Shown: positions 1 to 9,579 of the stretch, in pieces
Layout of the letters: each line of letters starts with the position of its first letter
How positions within the stretch are numbered: position 1 is the stretch's first letter
Assembly (NCBI GenBank): GCA_015179025.1
Contig: WHUX01000436.1
Location: 1-27,391 of the forward strand
From: Terfezia claveryi
Lineage: Eukaryota; Ascomycota; Pezizomycetes; Pezizales; Pezizaceae
Length of the DNA: 27,391 bases
Direction of reading: 5' to 3'
Notes under the pieces: generated by a model
The model's input: the letters and a program-made list of their open reading frames with translations, nothing else
The model's database searches: none
Told to the model about the DNA's origin: nothing
Program-made: the position numbers and the translations under genes

Positions 1-499
1 GATGCGGGTAATGTATCTAGGATAGACGGGTATTGGAGTAAGGTAGTGTATGACCTCTGAATGCGTTCCCATACATGTACTCTCTTCTATAAATATCTAT
101 CAAGTTCTTATGTTCGTTATTCTTATATTGTTATTCATTGTATGCAAGCTTATCTTCTGTATGACAGCCTAACTGCAATGCGTTGAAGTTCAGGCTGCCT
201 AATCAATGTATGTCAGACTGCAGGGTTCCTAAATAGGAAGCATCTTCCTATTCTAAGAAACTATCTGATGTCAGTTCTACTAAGCCGTTATAGGAAGTGT
301 CGTTAGATCTGATAATGAGTTATCAGATCAACGCTTCTATATAAGCTACCGCTTTTACATAGTTAATACAATAAGACCCAAGCAGTGTTCTAAGTCTATA
401 TATAGCTTTACTCTTATTGAGTCTACTTTATATCCGAGTTGTGACTGCATTTATACTTGTACTTAATACCAATAACCTCTTTATACCATCACCACCGAC
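1..499. other. AT-rich unassigned sequence, possible LTR remnant
   Basis: No reading frame of note. It holds a perfect 10-bp inverted repeat with a 4-nt loop (306-315 against 320-329, GATCTGATAA), a TATA-like TATATAAG at 338-345, and an imperfect hairpin around 166-197. Such a mix would fit a decayed LTR, but there is no partner copy in the window to prove it. Confidence 0.3.
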
Positions 500-1030
500 T
501 TGTATATTTGTAGTTATAGCCCGCCTGTAACATACTTTTAGCTACTTTATCTGGCAATTTAAATTCAGACTTAGTCTATTCCATAGGCTTGCCAGGACCC
601 CATTGCCTGTTAGATTTCTTCTGATGCTATTGCAAGGATTTAGTCTCTTGTTTGAGTACATCTTCCCGGACTGCTATCTTGTTCAGTATTTCCTCAAAGG
701 TTGACTCATATGAAATTAGCCCTTTGACTTTAGCCCTAAGCAGGGGTACTAGTCCATCTACTAGTTTCATTTTAAGTACATGATCACTTATCATGTCTTG
801 TTCATTTAGATCCTTGCATTTGATTTTGTACTCCTGCAGGTTTTGTGTATACTGCATGATAGTAACTTCTAGTCTTTGGTGGTGTATAAGATATTTTTTC
901 CACATAACTTCAGGTGCAACTGTAGAGATAAGTTTCCTAATTTTTCTTTAGGCTAGGTAGAGAGTGGAGCTAGGACACTTTCTAGAGTTTGGATGTTAAT
1001 AGGACTAGTTCCTATAATCCTCACTTTTAT
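500..1030 (-). pseudogene. Gag fragment of an old LTR retrotransposon
   Basis: The open part is 627-905 (92 codons). It has the charged helical look of retrotransposon Gag, with a segment like YTQNLQEYKIKCKDLNEQD followed by a VDGLVPLLRAKVKGL-type stretch. The same kind of protein can be read with stop codons on both sides: upstream to about 1030 on the minus strand and downstream to about 500. Several stops sit where tryptophan would be expected (TAG for TGG), which fits G-to-A decay. No protease or RT lies nearby, so the copia or gypsy class is not settled. Element B inserted into the 5' side of this remnant at 1246. Confidence 0.5.
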
Positions 1031-1135
1031 TGCACTTCTGAGGTAGTTTTTAGGTCTCAAAGCTACCAGTATAAGTAGAGTTCCTTTTCTTTATGTATTT
1101 GCTAGTTAAATACAGTTGTTCTATTGTTTTGCCCT

Positions 1136-1215
1136 TATTGCTATCTGTTAGATAGTCTTTTTATTACTATTTATTGAATAGTCTTATTATTGCTATTTGG
1201 AGGATAGTCTTACTG
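1136..1215. repeat. 26-bp imperfect tandem repeat, three copies
   Basis: Three successive units of about 26 bp begin near 1136, 1162 and 1188. Each reads roughly TTATTGCTATTT followed by a variable GATAGTCTT end. It lies upstream of the Gag fragment on the minus strand. Confidence 0.6.
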
Positions 1216-1240
1216 TTGACTGTCAGAATTTGGTGCTACT

Positions 1241-1245
1241 ATACT
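1241..1245. repeat. Target site duplication ATACT, left copy (element B)
   Basis: ATACT directly precedes the TG of the left LTR and recurs at 11209-11213 directly after the CA of the right LTR. This fixes both outer ends of element B across a distance of almost 10 kb. Confidence 0.9.
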
Positions 1246-1638
1246 TGTGACGATGGCTCTAGGGATAAGGCGACTAAGGGGTAGTATGCCGGGGCAAGAT
1301 TAAGGCTAGAGTAACACACACGTAAGAACGCTACATGTGTGACTTAGGGGAAAAGGCTAGGACGGGGGCAAGGGTGAGGGCGAGAGAGGCATACAGGAGT
1401 AGTAGGAGGCAGTAGGGCTGCAGAGACAAGGTAAGGTAAGGCAAGGAGGTGCACAAGGGAGATGCACTAACGTGGAGAGAAGCAAGGCCCAGTATTAGAT
1501 ATACAAGATGTTGTATGGGGATCCAACGACAGTACGAGGGACAGGGGCTTTATATACATGATTCCGGGCCGAGGTAATGAAAGGAATAAGCTTCCCGAGA
1601 TCCCTATCTCGGGAGCCAAGCAGAATAGCAATAACCTA
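1246..1638 (-). repeat. Element B 3' LTR, first piece
   Basis: It aligns by eye with the start of the LTR at 10742-11208, sharing the GGGATAAGGCGAC block, an ACACGTA hairpin, GTGCACAAG and the CCCGAGAT/ATCTCGGG hairpin. It breaks off at TA (1637-1638), where the foldback element starts, and resumes at 5637. A TATA-like stretch lies near 1549-1556 on the minus strand. Confidence 0.9.
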
Positions 1639-1654
1639 CATCAGAAAAGAAAAT

Positions 1655-1702
1655 AGTTTGCCTTTCGTGCCGCTGACGCCACAGGTGCCCAAAAGGCAAA
1701 CT
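1655..1702. repeat. Subterminal hairpin of the giant foldback
   Basis: A perfect 11-bp inverted repeat (AGTTTGCCTTT at 1655-1665, complement at 1692-1702) lies just inside the left terminus. No equivalent is seen at the right terminus. Confidence 0.7.
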
Positions 1703-2371
1703 GACAAGCTGGTGGGCCACCGTCGGGACACCCATCCTCCTGACGCTGTACCTCCCGAGTCCTTGCGCCCTGATGCCTTCGCTGCCTCTAGGCACCAGAT
1801 GTTCAGCTCCTCTGCGTCAGGACGCCCGGCACCCGCTACCCTGCCTCTGGAGGCCAGCTGCCCACCTTTCCTGCCTCGGGGCACTAGGTGTCTAACTTCC
1901 TTGCCTCTGGGCGCCAGGCGTCCACCTTCCCTGCCTCTGTTGGCCAGGCCAAATATGCCCCACGGGCCGAACCCGGCTCGGGAATACCCGCTGCGGTAGG
2001 CAGGTTCAACCCCACCCATTGCCAGTTCCCTGGGTCCCCAACCATGCCTTAGTTATTGTGTTTAGAATGGGTTGGCCTTTAGCTTCCCTAAAATACAGGC
2101 CAGCCCTGTACTATCAAGCGTACACATAACTGAGGGCGCACCTGCAAACAAGGATAATAAATGACAATTGTATTTGGAAATCTTTATATACATAAACACG
2201 CATCCCATCCACCTCCCCATGTGACTCGTCAACCCCAGCCCATACCACCTGCCCCCGACGTAGACCCGTGGAGATAATTCAACGATGCCCTATACTTACT
2301 CCGCTCCTGGCAAATACGGCTAATACTGCGCATGGCGGTATATCGAAGCGAAGGGATGGTAGAGTTGATAT

Positions 2372-2764
2372 CGGAGGCAAGGCATTGGCGAGTTCATTGG
2401 CGAGTTCGGAGGCAAGGCATTGGCGACTTCGGAGGCAAGGCATTGGCGAGTTCGGAGGCAAGGCATTGGCGACTTCACAGGCAAGGCATTGGGGACTTCG
2501 CAGGCAAGGCATTGGCGACTTCAGAGGCAAGGCATTGGCGAGTTCGGAGGCAAGGCATTGGCGAGTTCGGAGGCAAGGCATTGGCGACTTCGGAGGCAAG
2601 GCATTGGCGACTTCACAGGCAAGGCATTGGCGACTTCGTAGGCAAGGCATTGTCGAGTTCGGAGGCAAGGCATTGGCAAGTTCGGAGGCAAGGCATTGGC
2701 GAGTTCGCAGGCAAGGCATTGGCGAGTTCGGAGGCAAGGCATTGGCGACTTCGGAGGCAAGGCA
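2372..2764. repeat. 23-bp minisatellite, left arm, about 17 units
   Basis: The unit has the core GGCAAGGCATTGGCGA followed by GTTC or CTTC and GGA. Near 2397 there is one partial unit (a repeated ATTGGCGAGTTC), which is also present in the right arm. Because 23 is not a multiple of three, the array is open in several frames on both strands, which explains the long but meaningless reading frames here. Confidence 0.95.
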
Positions 2765-2828
2765 GTCCTCATATTTGCTGTATAGCCTAGATAATCCCGT
2801 CAAACCTGTCAGTTATGCTCGCACATCT

Positions 2829-3040
2829 CGGAGGCCTGCCAATGCTCTCACCTATATCAGCTGAACTTATGCGCTCGTTGGAAGAACCCTATGAGCTCGG
2901 TTAGCTGTGCGTACACATATCGGAGGCCTGGCAATGCTCTCACCTTTAACAACTGAACTTGCTTGCTGGTAGAAGAACTATATTAGCTAGGTCAGCTATG
3001 CGTGTATATATCGGAGGCTTGGCAGAGTGCTCTCATCTCG
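2829..3040. repeat. 92-bp imperfect tandem repeat, left arm
   Basis: CGGAGGCCTGGCAATGCTCT-like blocks recur at 2829, 2921 and 3012 (spacings 92 and 91), each followed by a diverged CTCACC...GAAGAAC segment. The block resembles the 23-bp unit, so the two repeats may share an origin. The mirrored copy in the right arm is around 4080-4300. Confidence 0.75.
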
Positions 3041-3339
3041 CTCGTAGTTCTAGAGGTTTGTGGACTTGTGTTGGGGATAAAATCCAAATGCCCTTGGGAA
3101 TATTGAGAAGTGTGCCCGCGCCAGCCGCCGTATTATTGTAGTTGGGATGGCCGGGAAACTTGGCGTATGCTGATCCACTCGACTGGGTATGATCAACCTC
3201 TCTTGGCAGCCCGCGGCTCGGGAATGCCTGGTAACTCGAGCTAGTGTTGTCTCGCAGCCAACCCGGCGCTATGCCTGTGCAGGCAATATTCATATTTGGC
3301 TTCGTTGTCCCAAAGCCTGCATACTTTAGTAGGGACGGA

Positions 3340-3780
3340 TCCAGTCGCAACCTCGCTATGCGTCCATGTATACGCCGCTGGTATATATTATAGGAAGGCA
3401 TGCTGTAAACATATATATATATATGTGTCTCAAAAGCATGAGTTTCTCGGATATATAAAGAAGCCTCTAAAGCATGAGTTTCTCACATATATATATATAT
3501 ATATGTGCTTCAAAAGCATGAGTTTCTCGCATATATAGATATATATATATGTGTTCCTCAAAAGCATGAGTTTCTCGCAGATATAAAGAAGCCTCTAAAG
3601 CATGAGTTTCTCGCATATATAAAGAAGCCTCTAAAGCATGAGTTTCTCGCATATATAAAGAAGCCTCTAGAGCATGAGTTTCTCGCATCTATATATATAT
3701 ATATATATATGTGCCTCAAAAGCATGAGTTTCTCGCGGCGAATACATGACATAGTATGTGGAGCTGATGAATTGAGGAGC
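3340..3780. repeat. Loop of the palindrome with a 36-bp direct repeat
   Basis: Eight copies of AGCATGAGTTTCTC start at 3435, 3471, 3515, 3563, 3599, 3635, 3671 and 3721. The basic spacing is 36 bp (the rest of the unit is close to ATATATAAAGAAGCCTCTAA). In three intervals the AT part is enlarged into (AT)n runs. The repeat is direct, unlike the inverted arms. Confidence 0.9.
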
Positions 3781-4079
3781 TCCGTCCCTACCAAAGTACG
3801 CAGGCTTTGGGACAACGAAGCCAAATATGACTATTGCCTGCACAGGCATAGCGCCGGGTTGGCTGCGAGACAACACTAGCTCGAGTTACCAGGCATTCCC
3901 GAGCCGCGGGCTGCCAAGAGGGGTTGATCATACCCAGTCGAGTGGATCAGCATACGCCAAGTTTCCCGGCCATCCCAACTACAATAATACGGCAGCTGGC
4001 GCGGGCATACTTCTCAATATTCCAAAGGGCATTCGGATTTTATCCCCAACACAAGTCCACAAACCTCTAGAACTACGAG

Positions 4080-4300
4080 CGAGATGAGAGCACTCTGCCA
4101 GGCCTCCGATATATATACGCATAGCTGACCTAGCTAATATGGTTCTTCTACCAGCAAGCAAGTTCAGTTGTTAAAGGTGAGAGCATTGCCAGGCCTCCGA
4201 TATGTGTACGCACAGCTAACTGAGCTAATAGGGTTCTTCCAACGAGCGCGTAAGTTCAGCTGATATAGGTGAGAGCATTGGCAGGCCTCCGAGATATGCG
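4080..4300. repeat. 92-bp imperfect tandem repeat, right arm
   Basis: Mirror copy of the left-arm repeat. CAGGCCTCCGATAT-like blocks recur about every 91-92 bp, with GTTCTTC...TTCAG segments between them. Confidence 0.7.
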
Positions 4301-4354
4301 AGCATAACTGACAGGTTTGACGGGATTATCTAGGCTATACAGCAAATATGAGGA

Positions 4355-4863
4355 CTGCCTTGCCTCCGAAGTCGCCAATGCCTTGCCTCCGAACTCGCCA
4401 ATTCCTTGCCTGCGAACTCGCCAATGCCTTGCCTCCGAACTCGCCAATGCCTTGCCTCCGAACTTGACAATGCCTTGCCTCCGAAGTCGCCAATGCCTTG
4501 CCTGCGAAGTCCCCAATGCCTTGCCTGCGAAGTCGCCAATGCCTTGCCTCCGAAGTCACCAATGCCTCGCCTCCGGAGTCGCCAATGCCTTGCCTCCGAA
4601 CTGGCTAATGCCTTGCCTCCGAAGTCACCAATGCCTTGCCTGTGAAGTCCTCAATGCCTTGCCTGCGAAGTCGCCAATGCCTTGCCTCCGAAGTTGCCAA
4701 TGCCTTGCCTCCGAACTCGCCAATGCCTTGCCTCCGAACTCGCCAATGCCTTGCCTTCGAAGTCGCCAATGCCTTGCCTCCGAACTCGCCAATGCCTTGC
4801 CTCCGAAGTCGCCAATGCCTTGCCTCCGAACTCGCCAATGAACTCGCCAATGCCTTGCCTCCG
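4355..4863. repeat. 23-bp minisatellite, right arm, about 22 units
   Basis: Reverse complement of the left-arm array, with core TCGCCAATGCCTTGCC. It is longer than the left array by about five units, and the order of variant units (GTTC/CTTC, GGA/CGCA) is not the same in the two arrays. The same partial unit is kept at 4838-4849. Confidence 0.95.
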
Positions 4864-5636
4864 ATATCAACTCTACCATCCCTTCGCTTCGATATACTGC
4901 CATGCGCAGTATTAGCCGTATTTGCCAGGAGCGAAGTAAGTCTAGGGCATCGTTGAATTATCTCCGTGGGTCTACGTCGGGGGCAGGTGGTATGGGCTGG
5001 GGTTGACGAGTCATATGGGGAGGTGGATGGGATGCGTGTTTATGTATATAAAGATTTCCAAATACAATTGTCATTTATTATCCTTGTTTGCAGGTGCACC
5101 CTCAGTTATGTGTACACTTGATAGCACAGGGCTGGCCTGTATTTTAGGGAAGCTAAAGGCCAACCCATTCTAAACACAATAACTAAGGCATGGTTGGGGA
5201 CCCAGGGAACTCGCAATGGGTGGGGTTGAACCTGCCCACCGTAGCGGGTATTCCCGAGCCGGGTTCGGCCCGTGGGGCATATTTGGCCTGGCCAACAGAG
5301 GCAGGGAAGGTGGATGCCTGGCGCCCGGAGGCAAGGAAGTTAGACACCTAGTGACCTGAGGCAGGGAAGGTGGGCAGCTGGCCTCCAGAGTCAGGGTAGT
5401 GGGTGCCGGGCGTCCTGACGCAGAGGAGCTGAACACCTGGTGTCGGGGGAAGCGAGGTGGAGAAGGTTGGCGTTAGGATGCCATGTATTTCTTGCTCATA
5501 TACAGGTTGCCCTGGGAGGCAACTGGGCGGAAGGGCATGTTCGGGGTGCCCGGGATGCCACATGGGGAAGAGTAAAAAACGGTGGCGTCCAGACTCCTCT
5601 GCAGGGCGTCCAGACGCCAAAATTTCTTTCCTGATG

Positions 5637-5689
5637 TATCACCTGCATCATAGGTGATGACAAAGACAACTAAGCACGCCATTGTGACA
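5637..5689 (-). repeat. Element B 3' LTR, second piece
   Basis: It resumes the LTR after the foldback insertion and ends CATTGTGACA like the right LTR. It holds one 21-bp imperfect palindrome (ATCACCTGC...AGGTGAT, 5639-5659) where the other LTR of B has two. Confidence 0.9.
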
Positions 5690-5704
5690 CTATCCCCCCT
5701 TTAG
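5690..5704 (-). promoter_or_regulatory. Polypurine tract of element B
   Basis: Read on the minus strand, AAAGGGGGGATAG abuts the 3' LTR, the position used to prime plus-strand DNA synthesis in LTR retrotransposons. The same tract stands at 11905-11920 in element C. Confidence 0.85.
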
Positions 5705-5836
5705 GGTAGAGCTCTAGTGACAAGGCTTTAGGCATGTCAACTGGCCAAATTAATACAGGGAATAACAACATGAGAACCCCAACTCCAAACAACAACAAAG
5801 AACAAGAACAGGAATCCCAACTTAGATATGGGGAGA

Positions 5837-7449
5837 TTACTCAACTGGACGGGGCTTCCTTAGGTATTGCTGATAGAACAGGGAGACCAGATCCTGAGCA
5901 TTTCCCAGGTCCTCAGCGGGTTGCCAGGTAGCCTCCTCGTCCCCTACCCATTTGACCTTGTACTGCAGATACCCGTACTTCTTTCACGAGTCCAGCACTT
6001 CCTCCACCTCCCATTCCTCTTCACCTTTGATAACCACTGGAGGAGGTAGGAGGTGTTTCTGTCCTGGGAGAGGGTCATCTGCAGCGGGCTTGATCTCGGA
6101 GACATGAATGACGGGATGGCGCTTGATTTCCTTAGGGAACTTTAGCCGGTAAGCATAAGTACCCACGCTCCATAATACCTCGTATGGACCTAAGAACTGG
6201 TGATCCTGTTTGTGTAACGGTCATTCCGTGCGGAAATGGTGACTAGAAAGCCATACCTTGTCTCCTGGCTGATATCTCAGAGCTGGCAACCTAGATCCAT
6301 TTGTGTATTTAGCCTGTCTAGCTTAGGTATATTCCAGCTTAGCTTTCAAGGTTAAGTGAAGTTCAGTAATCTTGGTGGCGAACTTCTTGGCTGGGGCATT
6401 GTCCTTTGCTTTCTGCAGTAGGGCCAGTGAGCCTACAAACCAAGGGTGCTATCTGTAGTTGGCTAGGAATAAGGAGGTTTTCGAAGACTCTAAGAATTGG
6501 TTGTTAGCAGTGAATTCGCAGGGTGCTAGCAACGAAACCCTGTTGTTCTGCTGGTAATTAACAAAGGTCCGCAGATACTATTCCATTATAGTATTTATCC
6601 TTTCCGATTGGCCATCTCTCTGGAGGTGGTAAGCTGTTGACAGGTGTACTTTGATCCCCAGGAGCTCGCAGAATGCTTCCCAGAACTCTGAGGTGAACTG
6701 AGGGCCGCGATCGGACACAATCGATTCAGGTAAGCCATGATACTGGAACATGTTGTTGAGGTAGAGGTTGGCTAGCACTGGAGTAGAGCAGGTGTCCTGA
6801 CAAGGTATGACATGCCTCATCTTCGTCAGCCAATCCACTACTATCAGGATGGCATCAAATCCTGAATCCTCTAGCAACCCAGTTACGAAGTCTATAGTCA
6901 GGTGTTGCTAGGGCTGATCTGGGATTTCCAGGGGGTTCAAGGTTCCATAGGGGGCATGGCGAGTAGGCTTTGACCGTTTACAGGTATGGCAGTTCCGCAC
7001 ATACCTTTCCACATCTTTCTACTGATCGATTCAGGTGTATTGCCTGGCTAGCAGCTCTAGGGTTTTAGCTACACCAGGGTGGCTAGCAGCTAAGGTATCA
7101 TGGTGCTCCTTAATTATCCTCAGGCGGAGCTCATTGTCTGCAGGAATATAGAGGTGGTCTAGGTGGTAGAGGAGGCTATCTTAGATTGAGCATTCTACAA
7201 GGGAAATCTTCATGTAGCGACGCTGTCCAAATTCTACCGCGGCGATTATATCTCTAACCAGGGGGTTCACTGCATAAGCCTGCGGCACCTGCTGAAGGAG
7301 GTCCACTCTGGAGTCCGGTCCAGCTTCCACATTAGCATCAGCAGCAAGGCTATTGGCCGCCAGGTTGAGATTTTTGAGATTTTCAGGTTTCACTACCACC
7401 TGATTTTGGTACTTCAGCCTTTCATCCCCCCCTTTAGGGAGATCTCCTG
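5837..7449 (-). pseudogene. Element B integrase and chromodomain, decayed
   Basis: The stretch 6578-6877 holds the middle of the integrase core, with VVDWLTKMRHVIPC and SDRGPQF (second catalytic Asp) and DGQSER (Glu). The upstream zinc-binding part (about 6960-7110) and the CHVCK-like region are readable with stops. The C-terminus (5837-6170) has the RHPVIHVSEIKP block and a chromodomain (YKVKWVGDEEATWQ) ending at a TAA at 5837-5839. Several tryptophan and glutamine codons have become stops. The protein would have joined element cDNA to the genome, with the chromodomain directing it to chromatin. Element C (12094-14052) is the better copy. Confidence 0.85.
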
Positions 7450-8824
7450 ATCTTCTGGTTAGTACGTCCGGCTTACCCCCAGCTTTTCTAGGCCGATACT
7501 TGATCTTGAAGTTGAATCGAGATAAGAACTCTGACTACTTAGCCTACTGTCGGTTCAGTAGCTTAGTGGTGGTAAAGTACTCAAGATTCTTATGATAAGA
7601 TAGCACCTCGATGATCTCATTAGTTGACTCTAGGTGGGGCCTCTATTCCTCAAAAGCTTGGACAATGGCCATTAATTCCTTATCATAGATCTCGTAATTA
7701 CACTCTGCCGGAGAGTGCTTTTTGGAGAAATAGGCCACTGAGTGGAGCACTCCATTGACATACTGGGACAGGATTCTGGCGGAGACATAGTCGGAGGCAT
7801 CCATTTCTACGATACACTCACTATCGGGATCAAAGTGAGCCAGTATGAGTGCTAAGCAGAAAGCTTCCTTGAGGTTCTAGAAGGCAGATTGGGCTTCTGG
7901 ACTCCAGTGGAATCGCCGGTCTTTGTTGGTCAGGGCTGTGAGGGGGGCTACGATCTTGGAATATCCTAGAATGAACCATCGGTAAAAGTTGGTGAATTCT
8001 AGGAAGGCCTGAACATCATTGAGATTTGCAGGGATTTCCCATTCCTGAACGGCAGTGACCTTAGCGGAGTCCATTCTAATACCTTTCGTGGTGATGATTA
8101 ACTCTAGATACTTAACCTCCTGTACATGGAACTTGCATTTCTCAGGCTTGAGGTACAAGTCAGCTTGCTCTAGCTTCTTCAATACCTGCTGGACATGAAT
8201 CTTGTGCTCTGCTAGGGTATCTGAATAAATCAACATATTATCGAGGTAAGCCATGCAGAACACATCCAGAAAGTCCTGTAAGGTGTCATTGATGAAGTGC
8301 TAGAAGGAGGCAGGGGCGTTGGTTAGGCCAAAGGGCATGATGTTGTACTCGAAGTGGCCGTAACGTATCTAGAAGGCCATTTTCCACTCCTCCCCTTCGG
8401 CGATCCATACCAGGTTGTATGCTCCTCACAAGTCCAATTTGGTAAACTATTTCGCCTTGGAAAGCCTGGCTAATGTCTCCTGGATCAGAGGTAGGGGGTA
8501 TCTGTTTTTGACTGGTATTTCGTTCAGGCCTCGATAATCAACACACAACTGAAGGGAGCCACCTGATTTCTTCATGAATAGTATTGGAGCACCCACTGGT
8601 AAGGAGCTATAGCAAATGAAGCTCTTGTTAAGGTTTTCTTCCAAGTATTTCTTCAAGGCTTCCAGCTCCACACAGGACATTCCATAGAGGGGCCTATAGC
8701 GGGGGGTTTTACCTTCTATTAGTGGAATTGTGTAGTCATATAGTCGATGAGAGGCCAGCTTCTCTGCTACTTTTTCCGAGAATAGGTCAATGAACTCATG
8801 GTATTCATCTGGAACCAGAGATTT
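7450..8824 (-). pseudogene. Element B reverse transcriptase and RNase H, decayed
   Basis: Two open pieces remain. 8447-8680 has the RT N-terminal motifs [16 protein letters not shown] and NRYPLPLI. 7877-8263 has the catalytic region followed by the FTNFYRWFI and PLTALT motifs. The catalytic YLDD is YLDN here (8237-8248): the codons corresponding to GAC-GAT in element C read GAT-AAT. RNase H follows to about 7450 with stops. The RT cannot be active with this change, apart from the other damage. Confidence 0.85.
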
Positions 8825-9579
8825 CTACTCATCTTTAGACCTTGTTTTGTTAATCTCTAAATTGATCTCATAAATGGAGAGGGTTTTGGCCTTAAACTTA
8901 TGCCTTCGGGTGAGATAAGCGAAAGCCCCTGCTCCAATGAAGTTAATATCCAGGGGTTTGGCAGGGGACATCGGAGGAACAATGGTAACAGAGGGAACGG
9001 AGGGGACAGTAGCGTCAAGGTGTTCTATTAAATTCACCACCTGGGATGGGTGGATAATAGGGGGTGGTAATACACATAATCCAGTGATAGTGACTTTCGG
9101 ATTTCCGCAGTGGTTTTTGCAATAAGGGCTATTGAACTGTAGAGTATAAGAGCCAAAGCTAACTGATACATCATATAATCTAAGCCATGGGATTTCAAGG
9201 ACAATTAGGTACTTGAGCTTTATAACGAACATAGGGAGGCTGTCGGAGTGGTCCCCAATATGGGCAGGGGTACATGTGAAATCAGTGATGGCTCCAGAAG
9301 AGATAGGTTAGCCATCAATGACATTGAAGAGGCGGGGTGTTTTAAGCTTAGAGGTGGGTATGGCATGCTTGCTGATAAAGGTCTGGTCGATAAAGGCAAT
9401 TCCTAAGGCTCCACAGTCTACGAGAGCTGATATAATGAGTATTTTACCATTGAAAGATATCATGATAGGTACAACAAAATGGTTACCAAATAGGTGAGAC
9501 TCATCAATAGATATAGAAGGAACAAAAAAAGATGACAAAGACAGGTGACCTAATGCAGGTCCCTTGCTAGTGTCAGGGA
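8825..9579 (-). pseudogene. Element B protease and linker to RT, decayed
   Basis: The aspartic protease piece at 9308-9538 has the retropepsin active site as LVDCGALG (usual form D-S/T-G; DCGAS in element C). The linker at 8825-9232 has IPWLRLYDVSVSFGSYTLQ and the conserved [15 protein letters not shown] block seen in C and E. Stops separate the two pieces. The frame is -1 relative to Gag, as in the sister copies. Confidence 0.8.

Larger units (their letters stand above)
1790..3339 (+). repeat. Left arm of the giant palindrome
   Basis: It is the inverted copy of 3781-5444. Over the non-repetitive part the arms differ only at scattered positions, mostly C/T or G/A (for example GGCGTCC against GGCATCC). 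The difference in arm length, about 114 bp, equals five units of the 23-bp minisatellite. Confidence 0.85.
3781..5444 (-). repeat. Right arm of the giant palindrome
   Basis: It is the reverse complement of 1790-3339. The match runs from TCCGTCCCTAC at 3781 to the GAGGAGCTGAACA block near 5425-5444. Beyond that only the terminal 14 or so bases match again. Confidence 0.85.
1639..5636. mobile_element. Giant foldback element (long palindrome), 3998 bp
   Basis: It interrupts the LTR of element B exactly at a TA dinucleotide that is present once in the uninterrupted LTR (around 11130) and twice here (1637-1638, 5637-5638). The ends are inverted: CATCAGAAAAGAAA on the left, and CATCAGGAAAGAAA as the reverse complement of the right end. 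Inside the ends are short arm-specific stretches (about 1639-1790 and 5445-5636). Then come two inverted arms of about 1.55 and 1.66 kb (1790-3339 and 3781-5444) around a 441-bp loop. I find no transposase-like frame; the long frames are translations of a 23-bp minisatellite and mirror each other on both strands. It is probably a non-autonomous DNA transposon. The 2-bp TA duplication would fit Tc1/mariner or some CMC (CACTA-like) families, which I cannot separate here. Confidence 0.8.

Noticed and set aside
1935..2012. tRNA-derived promoter (B-box-like GGTTCAACCCC)
   Set aside because: There is no convincing A box at proper spacing and no cloverleaf; a single short match is not enough.
1577..2019. 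Proline/arginine-rich frame of about 140 codons
   Set aside because: It crosses the junction between the B LTR and the foldback element, overlaps open frames on the other strand and has no recognisable domain.
2268..2864. Long open frames over the 23-bp repeats (up to 198 codons, both strands, both arms)
   Set aside because: The repeat period is not a multiple of three and lacks stop codons, so several frames are open at once on both strands. The peptides are cyclic translations with no domain.
3467..3879. Repeated MRETHALEASLY peptides
   Set aside because: These are translations of the 36-bp loop repeat (a multiple of three, so it stays in frame by chance), with competing frames on the other strand.
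2372..4863. CRISPR array
   Set aside because: The 23-bp units are contiguous with no unique spacers, and there are no cas genes. The context is a fungal transposon.
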